Shown here piece after piece: positions 55,313 to 63,229 of a stretch of 64,000 nt of DNA. The stretch's first letter is position 1. Each line of letters starts with the position of its first letter. The position numbers and the translations under genes were made by a program. The notes beneath the pieces are model-generated. The model did not search any database. It had not been told where the DNA came from and saw only the letters and a list, made by a program, of their open reading frames with translations. This DNA is from Paenibacillus sp. FSL H8-0332. Its GTDB lineage: Bacteria > Bacillota > Bacilli > Paenibacillales > Paenibacillaceae. Where the stretch lies: positions 5,642,001 through 5,706,000 of the forward strand of contig NZ_CP150145.1 in NCBI RefSeq assembly GCF_037963835.1, read 5' to 3'.

Positions 55313-56656
55313 TTACTCAGCGCTTGCTTCTTCTGCTGCCGCTTCTTCTACAGGTGCTGCCGGAGCTTCAACTTCCACGCTGTTGCTAACGAGGAAATCG
55401 ATTGTCTTGCGCAGGGAGATCTCATCATTCAGGCTGCTCAGGGAACCATTGGCTGCCAGAATGCTGCGGATTTCTTCAGGAGAACGCTTGTAAGCTTCAG
55501 CCATAGTAGCCAGCTCTTGCGTAACTTCTTCTTCGGAAACTTCGATCTTCTCTTCCTTAGCAATAACTTCCAGAACAAGGTTGTTACGAACGCGCTTCTC
55601 AGCATCGCCCTTCATTTGTCCCTGCAGGTCTTCACGGGTCTGGCCGGAGAAGCTAAGGAACATATCCATGTTCATGCCCTGCTGGCGGAGACGGGTATCG
55701 AAATCACGAACCATGTTCTCCACTTCGCTGGCGATCATGGCTTCAGGAATTTCAACTTCAGCATTAGCTGCTGCAGCGTCAACTACCGCTGTTTCACGAA
55801 CGCCTTTGAGTTCTTCCTGCTTACGGGATTCGAGCTGTGCCTTCAGGTCTGCCTTGTATTCTTCCAGTGTGTCGAATTCACTAACATCCTTGGCGAATTC
55901 ATCATCCAGCTCAGGAAGCTGTTTGCGCTTGATTTCGTGCAGCTTCACTTTGAATACAGCAGATTTGCCTGCCAGCTCAGCAGCGTGGTAAGTGTCAGGG
56001 AAGGTTACTTCAACATCCTTGAAGTCTCCAGTGGACATGCCCACTACCTGCTCTTCGAATCCTGGAATGAAGGAATTGCTGCCCAGCTCCAGGGAATGAC
56101 GCTCAGCCTGTCCGCCTTCGAATGGCACGCCGTCTACCGAACCGTCAAAATCAATGATAGTGATGTCGCCGTTCACAGCTGCTCCTTCTTCAATGACAAC
56201 AAGCTCAGCGTGACGCTCTTGCAGACGCTTCAGTTCAGCGTCCAGCTCTTCGTCAGTTACTTCTGCCTTCTGTACTGGAACTTCCAGACCTTTGTACTCG
56301 CCCAGCTTCACTTCCGGCTTAACTGTGATCTTCGCTTTGAAGATGAACGGCTGGCCCTTAGCGAATTGCTCGATGTCCACTTCTGGACGGTCTACAGGGA
56401 AGATGTCAGTCTGTTCAACGGCTTCGCCGTAAGCTTCAGGAAGAAGAATGTCGATAGCATCCTGATACAGGCTTTCAACACCGAAACGGGATTCAAAAAT
56501 CGGACGAGGCACTTTACCTTTACGGAATCCAGGTACGTTTGCTTTCTTTACCACTTTATTAAAAGCTTTGTCGAGTGCTGATGCTACGCGTTCCGCTTCA
56601 ACTTCGACTTCAAGAACTCCAAGGTTCTTCTCTATCTTTTCCCAAGTTGCTTTCAT
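55313..56656 (-). CDS. tig: Trigger factor chaperone
   Basis: 447 residues from the ATG at 56656 (GGAGGG upstream). Ribosome-binding N-domain (GFRKGKVPRPIFESRFG), FKBP-type PPIase domain (GDITIIDFDGSVDGVPFEGG), and helical C-domain, ending in a Glu/Ala tail. Shelters nascent chains at the ribosome exit. The frame extends to 56731 but those residues are not family sequence. Confidence 0.97.
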   Translation of the reverse strand: MKATWEKIEKNLGVLEVEVEAERVASALDKAFNKVVKKANVPGFRKGKVPRPIFESRFGVESLYQDAIDILLPEAYGEAVEQTDIFPVDRPEVDIEQFAKGQPFIFKAKITVKPEVKLGEYKGLEVPVQKAEVTDEELDAELKRLQERHAELVVIEEGAAVNGDITIIDFDGSVDGVPFEGGQAERHSLELGSNSFIPGFEEQVVGMSTGDFKDVEVTFPDTYHAAELAGKSAVFKVKLHEIKRKQLPELDDEFAKDVSEFDTLEEYKADLKAQLESRKQEELKGVRETAVVDAAAANAEVEIPEAMIASEVENMVRDFDTRLRQQGMNMDMFLSFSGQTREDLQGQMKGDAEKRVRNNLVLEVIAKEEKIEVSEEEVTQELATMAEAYKRSPEEIRSILAANGSLSSLNDEISLRKTIDFLVSNSVEVEAPAAPVEEAAAEEASAE

Positions 56657-56752
56657 AATATACTTTTCCCTCCAAAAATAGGTTGCATGTTTACTTAAAA
56701 TAGTCCAACATTTCACGCACAGAATAACCACTATATTATATACAACATTACT

Positions 56753-57682
56753 TTATTTATCAAGTAGAGAACTCTTTACAAATCCCCTGAGCGAACGGTA
56801 GGCCCCCTCGAATTGGAAGCGCATGCTGCCCGTGATACCATACATGCCCCGTGTTTCCTCTTCTTTGCGGTTCCCGTTCAGGCTCTCCGACACCATCTGG
56901 TGCAGGGCTCCCGCCCAAATATCGAGCTGCGAATACTCTCCGTCCAGCAGCTTGCGGTAATCCTCCGTCCCGTAGATGGACATGATGAACTGCCCCCAGA
57001 GCTCCTGGGCAAAATAATACAGCGTCGGCTCATGCACCTCCGCCTGCTCAGCCACCCGTTCCAGCACCTGGCTGATCTGCGGCGGGAACTCATCGTTCTG
57101 CAGGGGCACGGTCTCGATCTCCACCTCAGCGGTCTCATGGCCCCGGCTCAGCCTGATTGCCCCCTGCGCCCCTCTGCGCCGCAGGGTCTGCAGTGTACGG
57201 AACTGCAGCAGCGGATGCACCTCCGCCTGCTGGAGCCAGCCGGTCAGCGCTTCGTCCACCCCGCTCCCCTCCAGGTAGGAGAGCTGCTCCAGCGCAAGCA
57301 CTGTCGCTTCGGACAGCGGTTCATTCATGACCCGCTTCAGCAGTTTATCCGGGTAGTCTGCATCCTCCTCCAGCTTGGATCTGGCCAGAATGCGGGCCAT
57401 ATCCTCTTCCCCCAGATCCATCTCCTCTGCATCCGGGGCACCGTCCCCGTCACTGCCCTGCGCAGCGTTAGGGAAGGCTGCCACCAGCCAATCCAGCAGC
57501 GACTGCCATTCCTCGTAGTGCCGCTCTTCCTGTCCCTGGCACTGCAGCAAAAAACGCAGCAGCTCCATCGCTTCCCCGTAACGTTCACTCTCCAGCATGA
57601 CCGTGAGCTGTATCTGGTAGTAATCCAATGTCTTGGGAAACAGCACGATGTTCTCTTTGGCGGGGGAATTGAATTGATTCAT
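56753..57682 (-). CDS. YsoA-like hypothetical protein
   Basis: 309 residues, mostly alpha-helical. It begins NIVLFPKTLDYYQIQLTVMLESERYGEAMELLRFLLQ, a pattern like the TPR start of B. subtilis YsoA, which also lies next to tig. The middle is acidic (DGDGAPDAEEMDLGEED) and the end is SLRGFVKSSLLDK. Function unknown in both genera. Context and N-terminus are the evidence. Confidence 0.75.
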   Translation of the reverse strand: MNQFNSPAKENIVLFPKTLDYYQIQLTVMLESERYGEAMELLRFLLQCQGQEERHYEEWQSLLDWLVAAFPNAAQGSDGDGAPDAEEMDLGEEDMARILARSKLEEDADYPDKLLKRVMNEPLSEATVLALEQLSYLEGSGVDEALTGWLQQAEVHPLLQFRTLQTLRRRGAQGAIRLSRGHETAEVEIETVPLQNDEFPPQISQVLERVAEQAEVHEPTLYYFAQELWGQFIMSIYGTEDYRKLLDGEYSQLDIWAGALHQMVSESLNGNRKEEETRGMYGITGSMRFQFEGAYRSLRGFVKSSLLDK

Positions 57683-57775
57683 GAGGGCACCTCCTTTTCT
57701 CCGAACTGTAATCGCTTCTGCGCCTTAATCAATTGTTGATTATAGCATATCCCTGCACGGTTTCAAAAAAACAAG

Positions 57776-57804
57776 TTGAAAAAGTTAACTATATATGATA
57801 ATAT
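57776..57804 (+). promoter_or_regulatory. Promoter of tRNA-Arg
   Basis: TTGAAA at 57776-57781, 17 bp, TAATAT at 57799-57804; the tRNA begins 32 bp after the -10. Confidence 0.65.
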
Positions 57805-57835
57805 AATTTTTGCTTGCTTTTAAGCCAGTCATCAT

Positions 57836-57909
57836 GTCCCGGTAGCTCAGTTGGATAGAGCATGCGCCTTCTAAGCGCACGGTCGGGGGTTCGAATCCCT
57901 TCCGGGACG
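57836..57909 (+). tRNA. tRNA-Arg (anticodon UCU)
   Basis: 74 nt. Acceptor GTCCCGG pairs with CCGGGAC; D arm GCTCAGTTGGATAGAGC; anticodon stem TGCGC/GCGCA around the loop CTTCTAA (TCT anticodon, reads AGA); T arm CGGGGGTTCGAATCCCTTC. The CCA is not encoded. A single tRNA with its own terminator. The 3' end is duplicated 144 bp downstream. Confidence 0.95.
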
Positions 57910-57966
57910 TCATAGAAACAGCCTTCCTTCGGGAAGGCTGTTTTGTCGTCCGGAGGATGAGAACCC
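57895..57966. repeat. 72-bp direct repeat, copy 1 (tRNA 3' end plus terminator)
   Basis: From ATCCCTTCCGGGACG, the last 15 nt of tRNA-Arg, through the terminator to GATGAGAACCC. Repeated at 58039-58110 with one mismatch. Confidence 0.9.
57918..57941 (+). terminator. UUCG-loop terminator of tRNA-Arg
   Basis: ACAGCCTTCC-TTCG-GGAAGGCTGT, a 10-bp stem with a UUCG tetraloop, followed by TTTGTC. Confidence 0.88.
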
Positions 57967-58038
57967 TTGGCGCCAGCCGGGGACGTTGGAGCATACGCTT
58001 CGATAGCACTACTTCGCAATCAGCCGAATTTTGGCTGT

Positions 58039-58110
58039 ATCCCTTCCGGGACGTCATAGAAACAGCCTTCCTTCGGGAGGGCTGTTTTGTCGTCCGGAGG
58101 ATGAGAACCC
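58039..58110. repeat. 72-bp direct repeat, copy 2
   Basis: Same as 57895-57966 apart from A to G in the terminator stem (a G-U pair still forms). The 5' part of the tRNA is absent. Confidence 0.9.
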
Positions 58111-58169
58111 CCTTTTATTTTGAGCGGGATGTTCTTTTGTCGCTTGGGTGAACGCTGCGCGAACGGACC

Positions 58170-58262
58170 GTTGTTACAATCGCTGTTGTCTCCAGATTTT
58201 ATTTATTTCCCTAATCGGTAAAAATCCGGAGACAAAGGCGACCGCTATCGCTTTTCCGCGGG
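58170..58262. repeat. Dispersed hairpin repeat, copy B
   Basis: Arms TTGTCTCCAGATTTT (58186-58200) and AAAATCCGGAGACAA (58221-58235); flanked by GCGACCGCTATCGC-type sequence shared with copy A at 843-923. Relative to copy A, the base pair at the loop end of the stem is T-A where A has C-G, so pairing is kept. Confidence 0.7.
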
Positions 58263-58410
58263 TCGTTCCGTCCTCTCCGCTGTTTGAGCGGGAAATGAAC
58301 TTCACAGACCCGCCCTCACTCTTTAGTAGTGGAGGAATAAGAACCATGCACGAACTATGCGGACTGGAGATCCCTTATTCCGGCGGATCACGCCTGTCCG
58401 CAGGGTCATG

Positions 58411-58487
58411 CGGACTCAGGGGCCGTTAAGTAACCCGTTCCTTCGCATTTCCTGCTCAAATGAACAGTTTAACGTCCTCTGAGTCCG
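58411..58487. repeat. Large imperfect inverted repeat
   Basis: CGGACTCAGGGGCCGTTAA (58411-58429) and TTAACGTCCTCTGAGTCCG (58469-58487) pair at 17 of 19 positions around a 39-nt loop. A second pair, CGGACTG (58360-58366) and CAGTCCG (58531-58537), lies outside. No gene in the 58111-58598 spacer is supported. Confidence 0.65.
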
Positions 58488-58598
58488 TTTAAGACAGAAA
58501 AGTTGGTTTTTTCGACGAATAGCGTACCCTCAGTCCGGATAGCTCTGCTGGTGGCTACGTTCTATTTGTTCAACATGAACCGGCTCTAGTCCCACCCA

Positions 58599-59831
58599 TT
58601 AAGCATTAGCACCACAGCATTTCTTGTACTTCTTCCCGCTTCCGCAGGAGCAGGGGTCGTTGCGACCTACTTTAGCCGGGGCTGTGTACGTTTTGTCAGT
58701 TCCGTTCAGTCTGTTATAAGTCCCTATAGGGGCTTTGGTTCTAAACATCCGGTCCATTTCTTTCTTATGCTTGGCCATCCGCGCCTCTTCCGCATCAAGC
58801 TTCTTCTTCCACTGCGGCAGTGACGGGTGAGCAATATCTGAAATCACACAGTAGGCATACAGTGATTCCATAAGATTTAAATACCCCTCGTCATAGCCTT
58901 CCTCCACCATGGCCTCAACGAGCGGAAGTCCTTTTACCGATCCCAATTGGCAAAGATCATCAGCCAGTTTAGTCGCATTGGTAATATCACGTTCTTCCGG
59001 CAATAAGGCGAGCAGCGCCTCCTCGGAGTCCGGCAGCTTAATTCTTCCGAATACATCGGCGGCAAATATCCGGAAGAATTCCTGTGAAGCAGAGACATAT
59101 TGCTCGGTTAACGTCTTGATCACCCCGGCTGTGCCTATTTGAGCCAGCGCGTCAACGGAAGTGGTTGGAAGCAAATCATCATCTGTACCCAAAAAACTGC
59201 ACAGCACAGGGATAGCCGTCTCCAGCTTCATCTGACCTGCCAGTTGGATTAGATAGTGGACTTCGTAGCTCGGAGAATCCGGGTCGTTATCGCGCAGCTT
59301 CTCCAGCACAGTATCAGCGTCCAGACATTGTCTAAGCGCCAGCTCATTCACTAGCTCATCCCCGTACACATTATCGAACTCATCCCAGTATTTCCCTGAA
59401 CTCTGCTCCATAAATAAGCTAAATTCGTCCAACAGCTCCTGGGCTGTCATCTTTGAGAGGCGAATCTTCTGATCAACCTTAATTTTCCATTCCGGAATTT
59501 CCTGGACAGACTCCATGAACGGGTCTAATAGCCGAAGATCACAATTCTTCAAAATTCCCAGCGCCAGAAATCTTGTATTATAGTGGGTGGAAGGAGATTG
59601 GTACCAAGCCAGCAGCTCACGGATCGTTTCCTCGGTCTGCGGGAACTTATAGGCATGAAACAGGTGAACCTCTTCGGTATCCTTGCATTGCTTCAGCTTT
59701 TGTAACACAAGCGGCATCAGCGCAGTATCGTGTTCATACAAGAAACTGTCGGCAAAATACCTCAAAGCGGTATTGCTCACAGCCGGCTCCGGATGGAGAA
59801 TAAAGCTTTTTACTTGTTCGGTATTGAACAT
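58599..59831 (-). CDS. HEAT-like repeat protein with C-terminal SEC-C motif
   Basis: 410 residues. Helical-repeat body (LVLQKLKQCKDTEEVHLFHAYK, VDALAQIGTAGVIKTLTEQY, LALLPEERDITNATKLADDL) and a C-terminal SEC-C zinc motif GRNDPCSCGSGKKYKKCC. SEC-C motifs bind zinc and occur on SecA and many stand-alone proteins. Function unknown; probably a scaffold or nucleic-acid/protein binder. The N-terminus starts MFNTEQVKSFILHPEPAV. Confidence 0.8.
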   Translation of the reverse strand: MFNTEQVKSFILHPEPAVSNTALRYFADSFLYEHDTALMPLVLQKLKQCKDTEEVHLFHAYKFPQTEETIRELLAWYQSPSTHYNTRFLALGILKNCDLRLLDPFMESVQEIPEWKIKVDQKIRLSKMTAQELLDEFSLFMEQSSGKYWDEFDNVYGDELVNELALRQCLDADTVLEKLRDNDPDSPSYEVHYLIQLAGQMKLETAIPVLCSFLGTDDDLLPTTSVDALAQIGTAGVIKTLTEQYVSASQEFFRIFAADVFGRIKLPDSEEALLALLPEERDITNATKLADDLCQLGSVKGLPLVEAMVEEGYDEGYLNLMESLYAYCVISDIAHPSLPQWKKKLDAEEARMAKHKKEMDRMFRTKAPIGTYNRLNGTDKTYTAPAKVGRNDPCSCGSGKKYKKCCGANA

Positions 59832-59858
59832 TAGCAGGTTCCTCTCTTATTATCTTGC

Positions 59859-60275
59859 TTACTCACCCTTCGGCTGCATATTCCCACTAGCCAACGATGG
59901 ATTTCGAGGTACCTCCTGCTTAGCCGGCACATAATGAGTAGCGTAATGTTTCTCAACATTGGGATCTCCGGACTTTGAAAAGCGGAGCGGTCGCTTCGGG
60001 CCTTTGCCCCACCTCATATAGGCGGTGTAAGACGGCTTCAAATGAAGCTCCCGCGCGTTCTCGCGAAGCAGCGACATGATAAAGCTGAATTGAGACAGAT
60101 TGCCCTGAAGCACACGTTCCAAATATGGCACTCTTCCGAAGCGCCACTCTTCTACGAGCTTAGGAGTGATTTTCCCGATCCTCAAGAATACATCCAGGGG
60201 ACTTACGAAACCCTTCTCCGAAACGATTTCATTGACCACATGGCGTACCTTCGTTCGCAGTTCAAGCCTATTCAT
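59859..60275 (-). CDS. Hypothetical partner of the RQC-domain protein
   Basis: 138 residues from the ATG at 60275, preceded by AGGAGG and overlapping the upstream gene by 8 bp. A helical domain (VRHVVNEIVSEKGFVSPLDVFLRIGKI, FSFIMSLLRENARELHLKPS) and a basic C-terminus ending in NMQPKGE. The YTAYMRWGKGPKRPLRF segment is basic and may bind nucleic acid. No family name recalled with confidence. Cotranscription suggests it works with the RQC protein. Confidence 0.72.
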   Translation of the reverse strand: MNRLELRTKVRHVVNEIVSEKGFVSPLDVFLRIGKITPKLVEEWRFGRVPYLERVLQGNLSQFSFIMSLLRENARELHLKPSYTAYMRWGKGPKRPLRFSKSGDPNVEKHYATHYVPAKQEVPRNPSLASGNMQPKGE

Positions 60276-61074
60276 GCAAGGAATCCTCCTGATGCCGGCA
60301 ATCGGGACACTTCTCCGGAAAGTAAATGCCATCTGCCCGGTAGCAGCTAAAATCAAGGTGATCGAATACATACGGATAGCCGCATTCCGCACACTGCAGC
60401 AGCACTGGATCGCGCGAACGTACAATCAGTGATTGCGCACGTTCCCGCAGCAGCTCATGCCACTCCATCTCCACCAGCCGTTCGCGCTCATTCAGGTCTG
60501 CTATTACCTGCCTGATCTCAGCCTGTACCTTCCTGAACTCTATGGGCTGCCATTGCTGTAAAAAAGGAATGTATTTCCGGTCACCGGAACACAGGATTTT
60601 GAACAGGAACATCAGAATCATCCCCCGGTTCCGGTCCTTCAAATACTCCATACTGACCGGCGTGATCCCTTGGTCCAGCCAGTTCTCCCACTCCCGCAGG
60701 AGTTCCTCCGCTCTTCGTTCCCGCTGGACGGTCCAGCCGTAGACGGTGAACTCGATCATGGGAAGCTTCCCGGACAGCTCGGTCTTCAGGTACCCGGCTT
60801 CGATGAGGACATCCACCTTCTCCATGATCTGCTCCATCGTCAGTTCGCGGAAGAAGCCATAGGCAGGAGTGTGATCCAAGCCGAGTTCAAGCAGCTTCTT
60901 CTCCTTCGAACCCTTCAGGATCTTGGCCAAAAGCGTACGCCCTCCGGCGGAGATAATTTCATCGGCTGCCTGCAGAATGGCTAGAAACTCCGGCCTTGGC
61001 AGCGGTGTGTTCAATGGATACGCGGTAGTCTGCTTCCGGTTCGGCTTATGGCGGCTCTTCTTCTGCGTACTCAC
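60268..61074 (-). CDS. RQC-domain DNA-binding protein (RQC-minor type) with zinc ribbon
   Basis: 268 residues from a GTG at 61074 with AAGGAGGGAG upstream; an in-frame ATG at 61125 lies before the ribosome site. Residues about 35-120 resemble the RecQ C-terminal winged helix (ILKGSKEKKLLELGLDHTPAYGFFRELTMEQIMEKVDVLIEAGYL). The end has two CxxC pairs (QCAECGYP, KCPDC) and a GIYFP segment, likely a zinc ribbon. A helicase core is absent. Probably a DNA-binding protein in repair or nucleic-acid processing, by inference. Confidence 0.75.
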   Translation of the reverse strand: MSTQKKSRHKPNRKQTTAYPLNTPLPRPEFLAILQAADEIISAGGRTLLAKILKGSKEKKLLELGLDHTPAYGFFRELTMEQIMEKVDVLIEAGYLKTELSGKLPMIEFTVYGWTVQRERRAEELLREWENWLDQGITPVSMEYLKDRNRGMILMFLFKILCSGDRKYIPFLQQWQPIEFRKVQAEIRQVIADLNERERLVEMEWHELLRERAQSLIVRSRDPVLLQCAECGYPYVFDHLDFSCYRADGIYFPEKCPDCRHQEDSLHE

Positions 61075-61239
61075 AGCGTTCTCCCTCCTTCTCCTTGGAT
61101 GGGCACAGGTTAGTCCAACCTGCACCTATTTAGTCGAATTATAACATATCCAGACGGGGGGACAGGAGACTCAGAGTTAAGTTTCAGAGCTTCCATGAGC
61201 TTCCATGAGCAATCCAAAGCCTCCTCCATTTCACAGCAA

Positions 61240-61280
61240 ACAGGCTGCCCGTGTGGATTCCTCCACAGCAGGCAGCCTGT
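61240..61280 (-). terminator. Terminator-like hairpin after pstA
   Basis: ACAGGCTGCC / GGCAGCCTGT outer arms (10 bp perfect) with inner GTGGA/TCCAC. It is followed on the reverse strand by TTTGCTG, a weak T-run. It lies 34 bp after the pstA stop. Confidence 0.65.
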
Positions 61281-61313
61281 TCATCAACGTAAGAATAGCT
61301 TCGGTTCGTAGGA

Positions 61314-62195
61314 TCAGCGCCCCCGGCGGCGGTTGCCCAGCCACAGCGGAAAGCGGAACATAAAGTTGATCAGCAGCACGACAAAGACCAGCACGGCGGC
61401 AGACTTATCCGCGATTTGCCGCGCATCCTCGACAATGGCCTCAGACTGTACGTACCACAGATGTACAGCCAGAGTCTCGCCTGGGGAGAACAGGTTGAAA
61501 TCCCACATCTCGCCGGAGGTGCTGAGTCCGGCGGTCAGGAGAATGACCGCCGACTCCCCGAAGGCGCGTCCGGCCACCAGGCAGACACCGGTGACGATCG
61601 CCGGAAGGGCTACCGGCACGACGACCTTGCGGATGACATGGAACTTCGTCATGCCGAGGGCATAGCCGGCTTCACGGATCTCGCCGGGAACCGCGCGTAC
61701 CGCTTCCTCCGTGACGCGGGCCAGCATGGGCAGATTCAGCAGCGCCAGGCTGACTCCCCCGCCGAGGATCGTCAGGCCGACGCCGAAGTACTCGGCGAAG
61801 ATCGCCAGGCCCAGGAGGCCGAACACGATGGACGGCACCGAGGCCAGGGATTCCACGCAGATGCGCAGCGCACCCGTGAAGGCATTATCCGGCGCGTACT
61901 CTGCCATATAGATCCCTGCACCGATCCCGATCGGAACGGAGATCAGGAGGGAGATGAACAGGATATAGAAGGAGTTGAACAGGACGGGACCAATCCCGCC
62001 GCCGGGATCGATCTCCTCCGGCTGCTTGAGCAGGAAGTCAGGTCTGAGTGAAGGCAAGCCTTTGCTCAGAATGGTGAACAGCAGCCAGAAGACCAGCAGC
62101 ATGACCAGAACTCCCAGCGTGTAGAAGCCGATGGTCGCCATTTTATTACGCCGCTGGGCTCTGGCCGTATGGCGTGTGCGGGTGAATCCGTTCAT
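61314..62195 (-). CDS. pstA: Phosphate ABC transporter permease PstA
   Basis: 293 residues with six membrane helices and the ABC-permease motif (REAGYALGMTKFHVIRKVVVPVALPAIVTG). N-terminus MNGFTRTRHTARAQRRNK. Partner of PstC in the high-affinity phosphate importer. It overlaps pstC by 1 bp. No pstB follows. Confidence 0.95.
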   Translation of the reverse strand: MNGFTRTRHTARAQRRNKMATIGFYTLGVLVMLLVFWLLFTILSKGLPSLRPDFLLKQPEEIDPGGGIGPVLFNSFYILFISLLISVPIGIGAGIYMAEYAPDNAFTGALRICVESLASVPSIVFGLLGLAIFAEYFGVGLTILGGGVSLALLNLPMLARVTEEAVRAVPGEIREAGYALGMTKFHVIRKVVVPVALPAIVTGVCLVAGRAFGESAVILLTAGLSTSGEMWDFNLFSPGETLAVHLWYVQSEAIVEDARQIADKSAAVLVFVVLLINFMFRFPLWLGNRRRGR

Positions 62196-63139
62196 CAGGC
62201 ATCCCTCCGTTTGCGGCCCAGGAGCCGGATAATCAGAATCAGCACAAACGAGATAAGCAGCAGCAGGAAGGCCATCATATGCAGCGAGTAGTTCCAGGTG
62301 GAGTCGAATTCCACGTTGGAAATCTGCATCACGATATTACTGGTCAGCACCGAGGTGGGTGCGAACAGGCTCTTCGCCAGCTGCGGCGTATTGCCGATGA
62401 CCATCACCACCGCCATGGTCTCCCCGACTGCGCGGGTCATGCCAAGAATTACTGCCGAGATAATGCCCCGGCTGGCAGCGGGCAGAACGACACGCATAAT
62501 GACCTGAAGGCGGGTCGAACCGAGCGCATAGGCAGCATCGCGGTATTTTCGCGGCACCGCAACAATGGCATCATCGCTGATCCGGCAGATCGTTGGCAGC
62601 ACCATTAATGCCAGTACGAGTGCGGCGGCGAGCAGTCCGTCTCCCAGACCTTCTCCGCTGACTCTGCGCAGGAAGGGCAGCAGCACGGTCAAGCCCAGAT
62701 AGCCGTATACAATAGAAGGAATACCGACCAGCAGATCGAGCACCGGACGGATGAAGCTCTTCAGCCATTTCGGGGCAATCTCTGCGCAGAGCACAGCCAT
62801 CCCGACCGAGATGGGCACGGCAATGACCAGGGTCAGCGCGGTAAGCGACAATGTATTTACGATGAAGGCGGCGGCGCCGAAGGCCTCGTCTTCCGGCGTC
62901 CAGTTGAACGAGAAGAAGAAGTCCTGCGGGGAGATGCGGGTGAAGAGCAGCAGCGCCGTTTTGCCGATGAATACAATAACTAGTCCCAGCACAAGACAGA
63001 GCGCGAGGATGCTGAATAAGAAATAATAACGGGAGATGCTGTTGCCGAGCAGATGTCTGCGGTGCCGCTTGGTGTTACGTTTAACTTCCTCTAGGCTTGT
63101 CTGTATCTTCGCTGTCAGGCCATGAACCGGTGCCCCCAT
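62195..63139 (-). CDS. pstC: Phosphate ABC transporter permease PstC
   Basis: 314 residues from the ATG at 63139 (GGAGGG upstream); six helices and RDAAYALGSTRLQVIMRVVLPAASRGIISA. Second permease of the phosphate importer. It has a long polar N-terminus (about 1-35) before the first helix. Confidence 0.95.
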   Translation of the reverse strand: MGAPVHGLTAKIQTSLEEVKRNTKRHRRHLLGNSISRYYFLFSILALCLVLGLVIVFIGKTALLLFTRISPQDFFFSFNWTPEDEAFGAAAFIVNTLSLTALTLVIAVPISVGMAVLCAEIAPKWLKSFIRPVLDLLVGIPSIVYGYLGLTVLLPFLRRVSGEGLGDGLLAAALVLALMVLPTICRISDDAIVAVPRKYRDAAYALGSTRLQVIMRVVLPAASRGIISAVILGMTRAVGETMAVVMVIGNTPQLAKSLFAPTSVLTSNIVMQISNVEFDSTWNYSLHMMAFLLLLISFVLILIIRLLGRKRRDA

Positions 63140-63229
63140 ACTTTCCCTCCTGTAAGAGGCCAACCCCGTATTTCCCGGAGCTGGCCGCTGTTACCTATCA
63201 ATCTATTGTGCTTGCTTGGTTCAAGGATC

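Noticed and set aside
55517..57739. Open frames on the + strand opposite tig and the ysoA-like gene
   Set aside because: Antisense shadows of genes with clear motifs or synteny.
57895..58110. CRISPR array
   Set aside because: Only two copies, each containing tRNA and terminator sequence.
57957..58429. Short + strand frames in the spacer after tRNA-Arg
   Set aside because: They run through the 72-bp repeat, hairpin repeat and inverted repeats; no ribosome site and no coding pattern.
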